A stretch of 64,000 nucleotides of DNA from Lysobacterales bacterium 63-13 (GTDB lineage Bacteria > Pseudomonadota > Gammaproteobacteria > Xanthomonadales > Rhodanobacteraceae). A program made the translations under genes and the position numbers. The notes beneath the pieces were generated by a model. That model ran no database searches. It had not been told where the DNA came from and saw only the letters and a program-made list of their open reading frames with translations. Position 1 is the stretch's first letter, and every line of letters starts with the position of its first letter. This document shows, one piece after another, positions 47,127-55,681 of the stretch. The stretch spans positions 186,001 to 250,000 of the forward strand of contig MKWR01000004.1 of assembly GCA_001899855.1 (NCBI GenBank). The letters are read 5' to 3'.

Positions 47127-50100
47127 TCAGGCCGCGCTGCGCGCCGCCGACGGGTTGCGCCAGGCATGCAGCAGGTCGTCCTGGCGCTTCATGGCATCGG
47201 CGTGGAAACGTTCCTTGACGTGCCCGTAGCCGCGGATGTGTTCGGGCACCGAGGCGATGTCGATGGCCAGCGCGTGGTTGTCGTTGTCGAGCCCGGCCAG
47301 CAGTTCATCAATCTGCTTGAAGTAATCGACGATGAGCTGGCGTTCCAGCTTGCGCTCGGCGCTGTAGCCGAAGATGTCGAAGACGCCGCCACGCAGCCCC
47401 TTCAACTTGCCCAGCACGCGGAATGCCTTGAACATCCACGGACCGTATTCGGCCTTGCGCAGGTGACCGTCCGCATCCTTCTTCGCCAGCAGTGGCGGAG
47501 CAAGATGGAAGTGGATCTTGTAGTCGCCTTCAAAGGTCTCGCGGATCTTCTTCTCGAAATCGCCGCTGGTGTAGAGGCGGGCAACTTCGTATTCGTCCTT
47601 GTAGGCCATCAGCTTGAACGCGTAGCGGGCGACCGCCTGGGTCAGGCTGGTGAAGGCGGGGGTCTTCTGCTGCTCGACGCGACGCACCTTGTCGATCAGC
47701 GCCTGGTATTTCCTCGCATAGCCGGCATTCTGGTAGCCGGTGAGGAATTCGATGCGTCGCGCAATCTGCTCATCGAGCGAGCTGCTGATGGCGAGATCAT
47801 CGAGGGCCTCGGCGCCGCGCGGCAGCGACACGGCATCGATCTTCGCGGCGGGCTTCGCCGGATGCATGGGCAGGTTGAGCGGAATCGCTCCGGAAGGCAG
47901 CCTGGCCGGGCCAACGCCCGCGGCCCGGCGCACGGCGGTGAGGTCGTGCGCGCCCATGCGACCCCAGTTGAACGCGGTCTTGTTCATCTCGATGGCGGCA
48001 CCGTTGAGTTCGATCGCACGCATCAGCGAATCGAGACTGACCGGAACCCAGCCCTTCTGCCAGGCATAGCCGAGCATGAACAGGTTGGCCGCAATGGTGT
48101 CACCGAGCAGGGCGGTGCCGAGCTGGGTCGCATCGATCAGTTCGGGCTCGTCGCCTTCCAGTGCGGTGCGCACGGCATCGATGATCTGCTGCGCCGGGAA
48201 CTGCATGTCCGGTTTGGTGGTGAAGGTGCCGGGCATCGCCTCGTAGGTGTTGAGGACGACGTTGGAGCGATTGGCGCGGATCTTCGACAGCGCCCAGTAG
48301 TCGTTGACCACGACCATGTCGCAGCCAAGCACCAGGTCGGCTTCGCCAGCGGCAATGCGCACGGCGTGGATGTCGGCGGGATCCTTGGCAATGCGCAGGT
48401 GGCAGGTGACCGCGCCACCTTTCTGCGCAAGTCCGGTCTGGTCGAGCACGGTGCTGCCCTTGCCTTCCAGATGCGCGGCCATGCCGATCAGCGCGCCAAT
48501 GGTGACCACGCCGGTGCCGCCGATGCCGGTGACGAGGATGTTCCACGGCCGCTCGAAATCCGAGGCAAACATCGGCATTGGCAGGCTGCTGAAATCAACT
48601 GCGCCGGAAGCGGCCTTGCTGACCTTCTTCAAGCTGCCACCGTGCACGGTGACGAAACTCGGGCAGAAACCCTTCACGCAGGAATAATCCTTGTTGCAGC
48701 CGGATTGGTCGATCTCGCGCTTGCGCCCGTATTCGGTCGCCTTCGGCAACACCGAGACGCAGAAGGATTTCTCGCCGCAATCGCCGCAGCCCTCGCAGGC
48801 CAGGGTGTTGATGAAGACGCGCTTCTTCGGATCCTCCAGCTTGCCGCGCTTGCGCCGGCGCCGCTTTTCGGTGGCGCAGGTCTGGTCGTAGATCAGCACC
48901 GAGGTGCCGGGGATCTCGCGCATGCGCTTCTGCACGGCATCGAGTTCGTCGCGGTGGATGAATTCGACGCCGGCCGGGAAGATCTCGGGCTTCGACCATT
49001 TCCCGATGTCATCGGAGACGACGATGATCGTCTGCACGCCCTCGGCGCGCATCTGATGGGCGATGTCGGGCACGGTCAGGGTGCCGTCGACCGGCTGGCC
49101 GCCGGTCATCGCCACGGCATCGTTGTAGAGGATCTTGTAGGTGATGTTGACCTTGGCCGCGATCGCCTGGCGGATCGCCAGCGATCCGGAATGGAAATAG
49201 GTGCCGTCGCCGAGGTTCTGGAATACGTGTTTGGTTTCGGTGAAGGGCGCCTGGCCGCACCAGGTCGCGCCTTCGCCGCCCATGTGCGAAAACGTGTCGG
49301 TGCGCCGATCCATCCAGGTGACCATGTAATGGCAACCGATGCCGCCGTGCGCACGCGAGCCTTCCGGCACAGCGGTGGAGGTGTTGTGCGGGCAGCCCGA
49401 GCAGTAGTGCGCGGCGCGCGGGAAATTCGCGCGTGGCAGGGTCAGCTCCTGTTCCTTGGCCTCGATCCAGGCCACGCGCGAGCGGATCGCCTCGCTGCTG
49501 AAAAAGCGTGCCAGTCGCCTGGCGATGACCAGGGCGATCATTGCCGGGGTCAGCTCGTTGGTGCTTGGCAGCACCCAGTTGCCGTCCTCGTCGTACTTGC
49601 CGACCACGCTCGGGCGCGTTGTCCAGTTGTACATGTATTCCTTCATCTGCGATTCGATGAAGGAACGCTTCTCCTCGACCACGATGACATCTTCAAGGCC
49701 ATCGGCGAACTCGCGGATGCCGATGGGTTCAAGCGGCCAGGTCATGCCGATCTTGTAGACGCGGATGCCGATCTCGCGCGCATCACTTGCGCTGATGCCG
49801 AGGTATTCCAGCGCCTGCAGCACGTCGAGGTAGCTCTTGCCGGTGGTGACGATGCCGAGTCGTGCTTTCGGCGAATCGAGGACGATGCGATCGATGCGAT
49901 TGGCGCGGGCGAAGGCGGTGGCCGCCTGCACGGCGTAGCGGTGCAGGCGCATTTCCTGGTTCAGCGGCGGATCGGGCCAGCGGATGTTGAGGCCGCCTTC
50001 GGGCAGCACGAAATCCTCGCCGGGCAGGAGGATGTCGAGCTGGTGCGGATTGACGTTGACCGAGGCCGAGGATTCGACGGTTTCGGCAATCGTCTTGAAG

Positions 50101-50723
50101 CCGACCCAGCGCCCGGTGAAGCGCGACATGGCCCAGCCGAGCAGGCCCATGTCGAGGATGTCCTGCACGCCGGCCGGATTGAGGATCGGCATCATCGCCG
50201 AGACGAATTCAAGTTCGGATCCGTGCGGCAAGGTCGACGAGCGGCAGGCATGGTCATCCGCCGCCAGCGCCAGCACGCCGCCGAACCTGGAGGTGCCGGC
50301 GGCATTGCCGTGCTTGAACACGTCGCCGCAGCGATCGACGCCCGGACCCTTGCCGTACCACATGGAAAACACGCCGTCGTACTTGGCGCCTTCGAACAGG
50401 TTGGTCTGCTGGGTGCCCCAGACCATGGTCGCGCCAAGATCCTCGTTGAGGCCCGGGGTGAACTCGATGTTCGAGGCCTTGAGGTGCTTCTTCGCCTTCC
50501 ACAGCTCGAGGTCGAAGCCGCCCAGCGGCGAGCCGCGGTAACCGGAAATGAAACCGGCGGTATTGATGCCGGCAGCACGATCGCGCATCTGCTGCATCAG
50601 CGGCAGGCGCACCAGGGCCTGCACGCCGGACAGGTAGATGCGACCTTCACGGCGCGTGTACTTGTGATCGAGCGTGTAGTCGGTGTCGAGGGCGGGCGAA
50701 AGCAGGCTGGCGGGGACGGACAT
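47127..50723 (-). CDS. Indolepyruvate ferredoxin oxidoreductase family protein (fused alpha-gamma)
   Basis: Large 2-oxoacid:ferredoxin oxidoreductase, 1198 residues. Order: N-terminal pyrimidine-binding domain, thiamine-diphosphate domain (GIGCHYMVTWM, TGGQPVDG), two [4Fe-4S] clusters (CEGCGDCG and CNKDYSC-KGFC), then a gamma-type domain (TGIGGTGVVTIGALIG). Converts aryl- or branched-chain 2-oxoacids to acyl-CoA, reducing ferredoxin, so it belongs to amino-acid catabolism. ATG 50723 lacks a good ribosome site, but an upstream TACAAT is 38 bases away. The opposite strand has a 3.9-kb open frame that is an artefact. Confidence 0.9.
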   Translation of the reverse strand: MSVPASLLSPALDTDYTLDHKYTRREGRIYLSGVQALVRLPLMQQMRDRAAGINTAGFISGYRGSPLGGFDLELWKAKKHLKASNIEFTPGLNEDLGATMVWGTQQTNLFEGAKYDGVFSMWYGKGPGVDRCGDVFKHGNAAGTSRFGGVLALAADDHACRSSTLPHGSELEFVSAMMPILNPAGVQDILDMGLLGWAMSRFTGRWVGFKTIAETVESSASVNVNPHQLDILLPGEDFVLPEGGLNIRWPDPPLNQEMRLHRYAVQAATAFARANRIDRIVLDSPKARLGIVTTGKSYLDVLQALEYLGISASDAREIGIRVYKIGMTWPLEPIGIREFADGLEDVIVVEEKRSFIESQMKEYMYNWTTRPSVVGKYDEDGNWVLPSTNELTPAMIALVIARRLARFFSSEAIRSRVAWIEAKEQELTLPRANFPRAAHYCSGCPHNTSTAVPEGSRAHGGIGCHYMVTWMDRRTDTFSHMGGEGATWCGQAPFTETKHVFQNLGDGTYFHSGSLAIRQAIAAKVNITYKILYNDAVAMTGGQPVDGTLTVPDIAHQMRAEGVQTIIVVSDDIGKWSKPEIFPAGVEFIHRDELDAVQKRMREIPGTSVLIYDQTCATEKRRRRKRGKLEDPKKRVFINTLACEGCGDCGEKSFCVSVLPKATEYGRKREIDQSGCNKDYSCVKGFCPSFVTVHGGSLKKVSKAASGAVDFSSLPMPMFASDFERPWNILVTGIGGTGVVTIGALIGMAAHLEGKGSTVLDQTGLAQKGGAVTCHLRIAKDPADIHAVRIAAGEADLVLGCDMVVVNDYWALSKIRANRSNVVLNTYEAMPGTFTTKPDMQFPAQQIIDAVRTALEGDEPELIDATQLGTALLGDTIAANLFMLGYAWQKGWVPVSLDSLMRAIELNGAAIEMNKTAFNWGRMGAHDLTAVRRAAGVGPARLPSGAIPLNLPMHPAKPAAKIDAVSLPRGAEALDDLAISSSLDEQIARRIEFLTGYQNAGYARKYQALIDKVRRVEQQKTPAFTSLTQAVARYAFKLMAYKDEYEVARLYTSGDFEKKIRETFEGDYKIHFHLAPPLLAKKDADGHLRKAEYGPWMFKAFRVLGKLKGLRGGVFDIFGYSAERKLERQLIVDYFKQIDELLAGLDNDNHALAIDIASVPEHIRGYGHVKERFHADAMKRQDDLLHAWRNPSAARSAA

Positions 50724-50760
50724 GACGTATACCGGGGAATGCAGCGTGGACAAGAGCGGA

Positions 50761-50766
50761 ATTGTA
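50761..50766 (-). promoter_or_regulatory. Possible -10 element of the indolepyruvate oxidoreductase gene
   Basis: TACAAT (in GTTACAATTCC) on the minus strand, 38 bases before the start codon. No -35 found. Confidence 0.35.
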
Positions 50767-50892
50767 ACAGCGCCAAGGCCGCGCGCCGTCCTGGCCGGCG
50801 AATCCGCGCACGCCAATGGTGCCGTGCCAGGCCATGCGCGGGGCAGCCCATCCGTTCCGGATCAGCGGACGTTATTCCCCAACGCGCCGGCC

Positions 50893-50910
50893 CCGGCCTG
50901 ATCAGGCCGG
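50893..50910 (-). terminator. Hairpin downstream of the sterol-desaturase gene
   Basis: Perfect 18-base palindrome CCGGCCTGATCAGGCCGG, 17 bases past the stop codon. A U-rich tail is absent, so it might halt RNA polymerase only with help or protect the 3' end. Confidence 0.4.
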
Positions 50911-50926
50911 CGTGGCTTGGGCTGGC

Positions 50927-52135
50927 TCAGGGCAGCGGCTTGGCGCGAAACGGAAACATCTGCTGGGCGACAAAGCCGTCGGGCATGTAGTCGCCGACCA
51001 CGCCGTACTGGTTGGGCAGCTTGCGATCGGCCTTGACCGCGGTGCCGAACAGGTGGTCGATGAAGGCGTAGTGCGCCGCGTAGTTGCGATCGATCGCCTC
51101 GTCATCCGAGGCGTGGTGCCAATGGTGGAAATCCGGGGTCACGATCAGGTATTTCAGCGGTCCCCAATGCAGGCCGACGTTGGCGTGATTGAGCACGGCC
51201 TGGAAGCCGACGACGATGATGTAGGCATTGATCACCGCCTCGCTGAAACCGATCACGAACAGCGGCGCGACCACCAGCACGCGGGTGACGATCACTTCGA
51301 GAATGTGCTGGCGCGAACCGGCCAGCCAGTCCATCGTCTTCGTGCTGTGGTGGACGGAATGGAATTTCCACAGGAACGGGATCTCGTGATAGGCGCGATG
51401 CGTCCAGTACTGGGCGAGATCGGCGACGAGAATGCACAGCAGCAGCTGCGGCAGGAACCAGATGCGCTGCACGGCAAGCTGGAAATCGTGCTGGACCATC
51501 CAGCCGAAACCGTGGTGGATGACGAAATTCACGGTCAGCAGGATCAGGCCGACGAGGAAGTGGTTGACCGCGAAATGCTTGAGATCGGTCTGCCATTCGC
51601 GGCGGAAGATCGGCTGGCCGCGGCGCAGTGGCAGGATCTTCTCGATGGCGACGAAGATCAGGGTCGAGCCGAGCAGGTCGAGGATGAACCAGTCGAGGCC
51701 GATGTAGGGCGTATTGTCGGGGAAATTCCCCACCGGCACGCGCGAGCCGCCCAGCGCCACGGCAATGATGACAATGGCAAAGGCAAGCAGGTTGAGGTTG
51801 CGCCGCACGCCGAGCACAAGATTGGCCAGGGACAGCGCGCCGGCAACCAGCAAGGCCACAAACATGGCCTGGCGCAGGATGTCGACCGAATACTGGTGGC
51901 GCAATTCCGGCGTGGTCAGGTATTCCGGAAAGTGGAAGGCGAGCACGCCGAGCAGGCAGAGGAAGCCGAGGCTCAGGGCGACGATGGTTGCGATCAGGCC
52001 ATGCCCGAACTTGAGTTCACCACTGCTGCCCAGCAGCCCCGAGGTTTCATCGACGGCGGCACGAACTACTTGTGCGGGTTTCCTCGCGACGGCGCCGAGC
52101 GTGTAGGGGATGCGGCTGATCGATCGTTTTGACAT
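50927..52135 (-). CDS. Sterol desaturase / fatty acid hydroxylase family protein
   Basis: Membrane di-iron protein of 402 residues. The His boxes are HRAYHE, HSVHHS and HHWHHASD, with at least six helices in the first 230 residues. Substrate unknown: bacterial members act on sterols, carotenoids, ether lipids or lipid A. The N-terminal segment (residues 1-40) looks soluble. ATG 52135 is used. It is 64 bases downstream of the LtaS-like stop, on the same strand, so both may contribute to envelope lipid modification. Confidence 0.85.
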   Translation of the reverse strand: MSKRSISRIPYTLGAVARKPAQVVRAAVDETSGLLGSSGELKFGHGLIATIVALSLGFLCLLGVLAFHFPEYLTTPELRHQYSVDILRQAMFVALLVAGALSLANLVLGVRRNLNLLAFAIVIIAVALGGSRVPVGNFPDNTPYIGLDWFILDLLGSTLIFVAIEKILPLRRGQPIFRREWQTDLKHFAVNHFLVGLILLTVNFVIHHGFGWMVQHDFQLAVQRIWFLPQLLLCILVADLAQYWTHRAYHEIPFLWKFHSVHHSTKTMDWLAGSRQHILEVIVTRVLVVAPLFVIGFSEAVINAYIIVVGFQAVLNHANVGLHWGPLKYLIVTPDFHHWHHASDDEAIDRNYAAHYAFIDHLFGTAVKADRKLPNQYGVVGDYMPDGFVAQQMFPFRAKPLP

Positions 52136-52199
52136 GACGCCGTGGGTCCGGGTTGGCGCCGGTTCGCGCGAGCGCATGTTATCCGCAATCCTGCCCCGG

Positions 52200-53957
52200 T
52201 TACTGCGGGATCGAGAGTTCGCCACGCTGTTGCAGACGCATGAGGGCGCTGATGCCATCGGCCTGGGGAAAATCTTGTGCGCCGCCGGAGGGGTCGTTCA
52301 AGCGCAAGCCATCGAGCAGCTTGAAATAGCCCCGATCATCGATTCCTGCTGCGTCGAGCAGCAGGGCGGGCAGGTAAAACGAGGCCGTGGCTTCGGCAGC
52401 GGTTGGCGGGGAGGTCTGCGCCGTATCGACCAGCAGCCAGGGCAGCGGTTGGGAAGGCGCTGGTTCGCCATCGTCGAATTCCAGCTCCGAATAAACCAGC
52501 GGCAGGGCGGGCAGGTGATCGCCGTAGAACAGCAGCAAACTTCGGCGCTTGCGCTTTTCCAGGGCACCGACCAGCCGGCCCAGCGTGCGATCGGCGTTGT
52601 CCAGATGATGGAGATAGCCCCGCAGCCGCGCCGCAGCGACGGGGTCGATACCGTCCGGCACCTCCTGTGCCGCGACTTTTTCGGGATCGACATTCGGATA
52701 GCCATCGTACGGGCCATGATTCTCCATGCTGATCGCGAACATGAAAATCGGTGCCGTGGCTTGCCCGAGGCGTTCAAGCATGTGATCAATCAGGGCGTCA
52801 TCGCCAGGATACCAACCGATGCGCTGCGCGCCTGCGAAATGCTCGGCGGCATCGAAATCCGCAAAGCCCATGCGTGCGAAGGTGGCTGCACGATTCCAGA
52901 AATCGCGCGTATTCGGATGGATCGCCAGCGTCCGATAGCCCTTTGCGGCAAGGGTATGAGCGAGACTCGGTACCGGATCCTTGTTGGTCAGCCGGAAATA
53001 CGGGTACTCGGTGGTCGGGAATTCCTTCATCGCCAGACCGGTCAGTGTCTCGAACTCGGTGCGGATGGTGCCGCCGCCATAAGCGGGCACCCACAAATCG
53101 CCATGACGATAGCGCGTGCTCAGTCGACGCAATTCCGGCAAGGAGCGATCCTTGTCGATGCGCTTCAGTCGTGCGGGGTCGAAAAACGATTCACTCTGCA
53201 GGATGATGATGTCGGGCAGCTCGGTCGGTGCCGGAAGCGATGCGGGCAAGGGGTGCTCATCCAACAGTTTGGCGGCCGCTGCACGGTCGATCGGCAGGGA
53301 GGAATCGGATATCCGCCAGAGATAGTTCAACAAGGTGACCAGCAATCCATTCTGCTTTGCCGACGACGTCGGCGACCACGCCAGGAACTTGCCGTTGTCA
53401 TCGCTGAAAATGGTCGATATCGGACTCAGGTTGAGTGCCAGGCTGCTGCCGAGGCCGAGCGCGACAAGCATGACCGCGAGGCGCGGCAGGCCGCGCAAGC
53501 AATCCCAGCCGCGCTCGAACAGGCACAAGCCGATCATCGCCAGTCCGCCACCTGCCGCCCAGAGCAACTGGCCGGGGTCTAGGTAACGCGCCAGCAGGGC
53601 ACCGCCACTGCCGCCACCAAGGTGCCCAAGCAGGCTGAGATCACCCGGCAGCAGCGGTGTATCGAGCAGTTCGAGTTTGATCGCATTGGCAAAATACAAA
53701 AAATACAGCAGCGCCATGCTTGTGCTGATCGAGAAAATGCCGCGTCGCGTAAAGCCAAGCAGCAGCAGCGCGAGGACCAGCGCCGGTGCCACGTTGCGCC
53801 ATACGAGCAGCAGGTCGATCGATGCCGCTGACTGCGGAATTTCGGCGAAAGCCGGATCCAGGGTCGTTACCTGCCACCATGACAGTGCCGCAACAAGCGA
53901 CAGAAAAAGCACGAGATCGAGGAGGAGTGGCCATCCACGGGCTGGAGTTCGGAGCAT
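52200..53957 (-). CDS. LTA synthase / phosphoglycerol transferase-like sulfatase-fold protein
   Basis: Membrane enzyme of 585 residues with about five N-terminal transmembrane helices and a periplasmic alkaline-phosphatase/sulfatase domain. Metal and nucleophile marks: IIILQSESFFD, GGGTIRTEFETLTGL (catalytic Thr), HPNTRDFWNR, SMENHGPYD and FYGDHLPALP. LtaS and MdoB relatives transfer phosphoglycerol or phosphoethanolamine to glycans or lipids. The start is uncertain: ATG 53957 (MLRTPARGW) or ATG 53987, with weak ribosome sites for both. Confidence 0.88.
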   Translation of the reverse strand: MLRTPARGWPLLLDLVLFLSLVAALSWWQVTTLDPAFAEIPQSAASIDLLLVWRNVAPALVLALLLLGFTRRGIFSISTSMALLYFLYFANAIKLELLDTPLLPGDLSLLGHLGGGSGGALLARYLDPGQLLWAAGGGLAMIGLCLFERGWDCLRGLPRLAVMLVALGLGSSLALNLSPISTIFSDDNGKFLAWSPTSSAKQNGLLVTLLNYLWRISDSSLPIDRAAAAKLLDEHPLPASLPAPTELPDIIILQSESFFDPARLKRIDKDRSLPELRRLSTRYRHGDLWVPAYGGGTIRTEFETLTGLAMKEFPTTEYPYFRLTNKDPVPSLAHTLAAKGYRTLAIHPNTRDFWNRAATFARMGFADFDAAEHFAGAQRIGWYPGDDALIDHMLERLGQATAPIFMFAISMENHGPYDGYPNVDPEKVAAQEVPDGIDPVAAARLRGYLHHLDNADRTLGRLVGALEKRKRRSLLLFYGDHLPALPLVYSELEFDDGEPAPSQPLPWLLVDTAQTSPPTAAEATASFYLPALLLDAAGIDDRGYFKLLDGLRLNDPSGGAQDFPQADGISALMRLQQRGELSIPQ

Positions 53958-54324
53958 TGGATCTCGGCTCACCGGCGCTGCCATCATTGATCACGATCAC
54001 TTGCCGGCCGAGGCCATGCGGCGACAAAACGAAAGGAGCAGACCTTGTTGCAGACGTTGGTCATGCCTCGGAACCTGCGTGGCGGAAGTCCAGCGGACTG
54101 CAAACGCGCCCGCCAGTGCGCATTCTCGCCGCTTGCGGGCCTGCGCAACCACTGCAGGTCGATGAAGCGCAGGAAACCCGTCCTCGCGTATCAACGCTTG
54201 ATCCGCTTCGCGGTTGCAAAGCCATTCGCCTCGATCTTCCGCCGGGCAGGCTCCTTGCGCATTTCTTCCCGCTTGATCTACGCTGCGCCGCTCGGTTCGG
54301 GTGATCCTACAGGGGAATGGGCGA
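53958..54324. other. Divergent region between LtaS-like gene and nupC
   Basis: About 365 bases that must carry both promoters. It contains TTGATCACGATCAC (53987-54000), one base off an FNR box, but its position does not fit either start. Nothing else recognised. Confidence 0.4.
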
Positions 54325-55641
54325 ATGTTGCAGGTACTGGGCCACATCGTGTTCGGCTTGTTCGGCCTGGCCGTACTGATTTCAATCGCCGTTCTTTTCT
54401 CCGCCAATCGCCGCGCGATCAGCTGGAAGCTTGTCGGAACGGGCGTTCTTCTGCAGATTGTCTTTGCTGCTCTTGTGCTCAAGGTTCCTTTTGGTCGCGA
54501 AGTCTTCAACGCCATCGCCACCGGTTTCGTGAAATTGCTCGACTACGTCCGCGCCGGTTCGGATTTCATCTTCGGCGGCTTCATGGACGTGTCGAAATTC
54601 GGCTTTGTCTTCGCCCTGCAGGTTTTGCCGACCATCATCTTCTTTGCCGCCTTGACCGGCGTGCTGTACCACCTCGGCATCATGCAGATGATCGTCAAGG
54701 GCATGAGCTGGGTGATCACCAAGGTGATGAACGTGTCCGGCGCGGAGACGACTTCGGTCTGTGCCAGCGTCTTCATCGGCCAGACCGAAGCGCCGCTGAC
54801 GATCAAGCCCTACATCGAGCGCATGACCCAGTCGGAGCTGATGACGGTCATGGTCGGCGGCATGGCCCATATTGCCGGTTCGGTCATGGCCGCCTATGTC
54901 GGCCTGCTCGGCGGCGAGGATGATGGCCAGCGCATCTTCTTTGCCACGCACCTGCTGACCGCAAGCATCATGGCGGCACCGGCGACCTTGATGCTGGCCA
55001 AGATCCTCATCCCCGAAACCGAGGAGCCGCTGACCCGTGGCCAGGTCAAGCTCGAGGTCGAGAAGACCACCGCCAACGTGATTGACGCCGCCGCCACCGG
55101 TGCCGCCGATGGCCTGCGCCTGGCCCTCAACGTCGGCGCCATGCTGCTGGCCTTCATTGCCTTGATCGCCCTGCTCAACGCGCCATTCCAGTGGCTCGGC
55201 ACGCATGCCTGGGGCGCGGATCCGTCCTCATCGCTGAATGGCTGGCTGTCCACGCAGCTCGGTCATCCGATCGAGTTGTCCTTGCAGACCCTGTTCGGAT
55301 GGATATTGGCACCGCTGGCCTGGATCATCGGCGTGCCGTGGCAGGACGCCACCCTGGTCGGCAGCTTCATCGGCCAGAAAATCGTCATCAACGAATTCGT
55401 CGCCTATGTCGACATGGCCAAGCACATCGACCAGTTGACCGAGCACAGCCGCCTGATCGCAACCTATGCCTTGTGCGGGTTCGCCAATTTCTCCTCCATC
55501 GCGATCCAGATCGGCGGCATTGGCGGACTCGCCCCGAGCCGCCGTCCCGATCTCGCCCGCCTCGGCCTCAAGGCCGTCCTCGGCGGCTCCCTCGCAACCT
55601 TCATGACGGCGACGATCGCAGGTGTGCTGAACTTGCTGTGA
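54325..55641 (+). CDS. NupC-type concentrative nucleoside transporter
   Basis: Inner-membrane H+ or Na+-coupled nucleoside importer of 438 residues, CNT family. The gate and core have LLQIVFAALVLKVPFG, GVLYHLGIMQMIVKGM, GAETTSVCASVFIGQTEAPL (nucleoside site), GGMAHIAGSVMAAYVG, and LCGFANFSSIAIQIGG. GGGG 8 bases before ATG 54325. Stands alone; convergent with the PQQ-type gene. Confidence 0.93.
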   Translation: MLQVLGHIVFGLFGLAVLISIAVLFSANRRAISWKLVGTGVLLQIVFAALVLKVPFGREVFNAIATGFVKLLDYVRAGSDFIFGGFMDVSKFGFVFALQVLPTIIFFAALTGVLYHLGIMQMIVKGMSWVITKVMNVSGAETTSVCASVFIGQTEAPLTIKPYIERMTQSELMTVMVGGMAHIAGSVMAAYVGLLGGEDDGQRIFFATHLLTASIMAAPATLMLAKILIPETEEPLTRGQVKLEVEKTTANVIDAAATGAADGLRLALNVGAMLLAFIALIALLNAPFQWLGTHAWGADPSSSLNGWLSTQLGHPIELSLQTLFGWILAPLAWIIGVPWQDATLVGSFIGQKIVINEFVAYVDMAKHIDQLTEHSRLIATYALCGFANFSSIAIQIGGIGGLAPSRRPDLARLGLKAVLGGSLATFMTATIAGVLNLL

Positions 55642-55681
55642 TCCTCGCGGATCCGCTCGAAAAGCCAAGCCACAGAATTGG

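Noticed and set aside
47046-50990. 1314-codon open frame on the plus strand opposite the indolepyruvate oxidoreductase gene
   Set aside because: Low-complexity, family-less composition, in antisense to a gene with clear domains. It arises from GC-rich third positions.
53987-54000. FNR-like box TTGATCACGATCAC near the LtaS-like gene
   Set aside because: It overlaps the possible start codon and no -10 stands at a fitting distance for either neighbouring gene; about two such hits are expected by chance.
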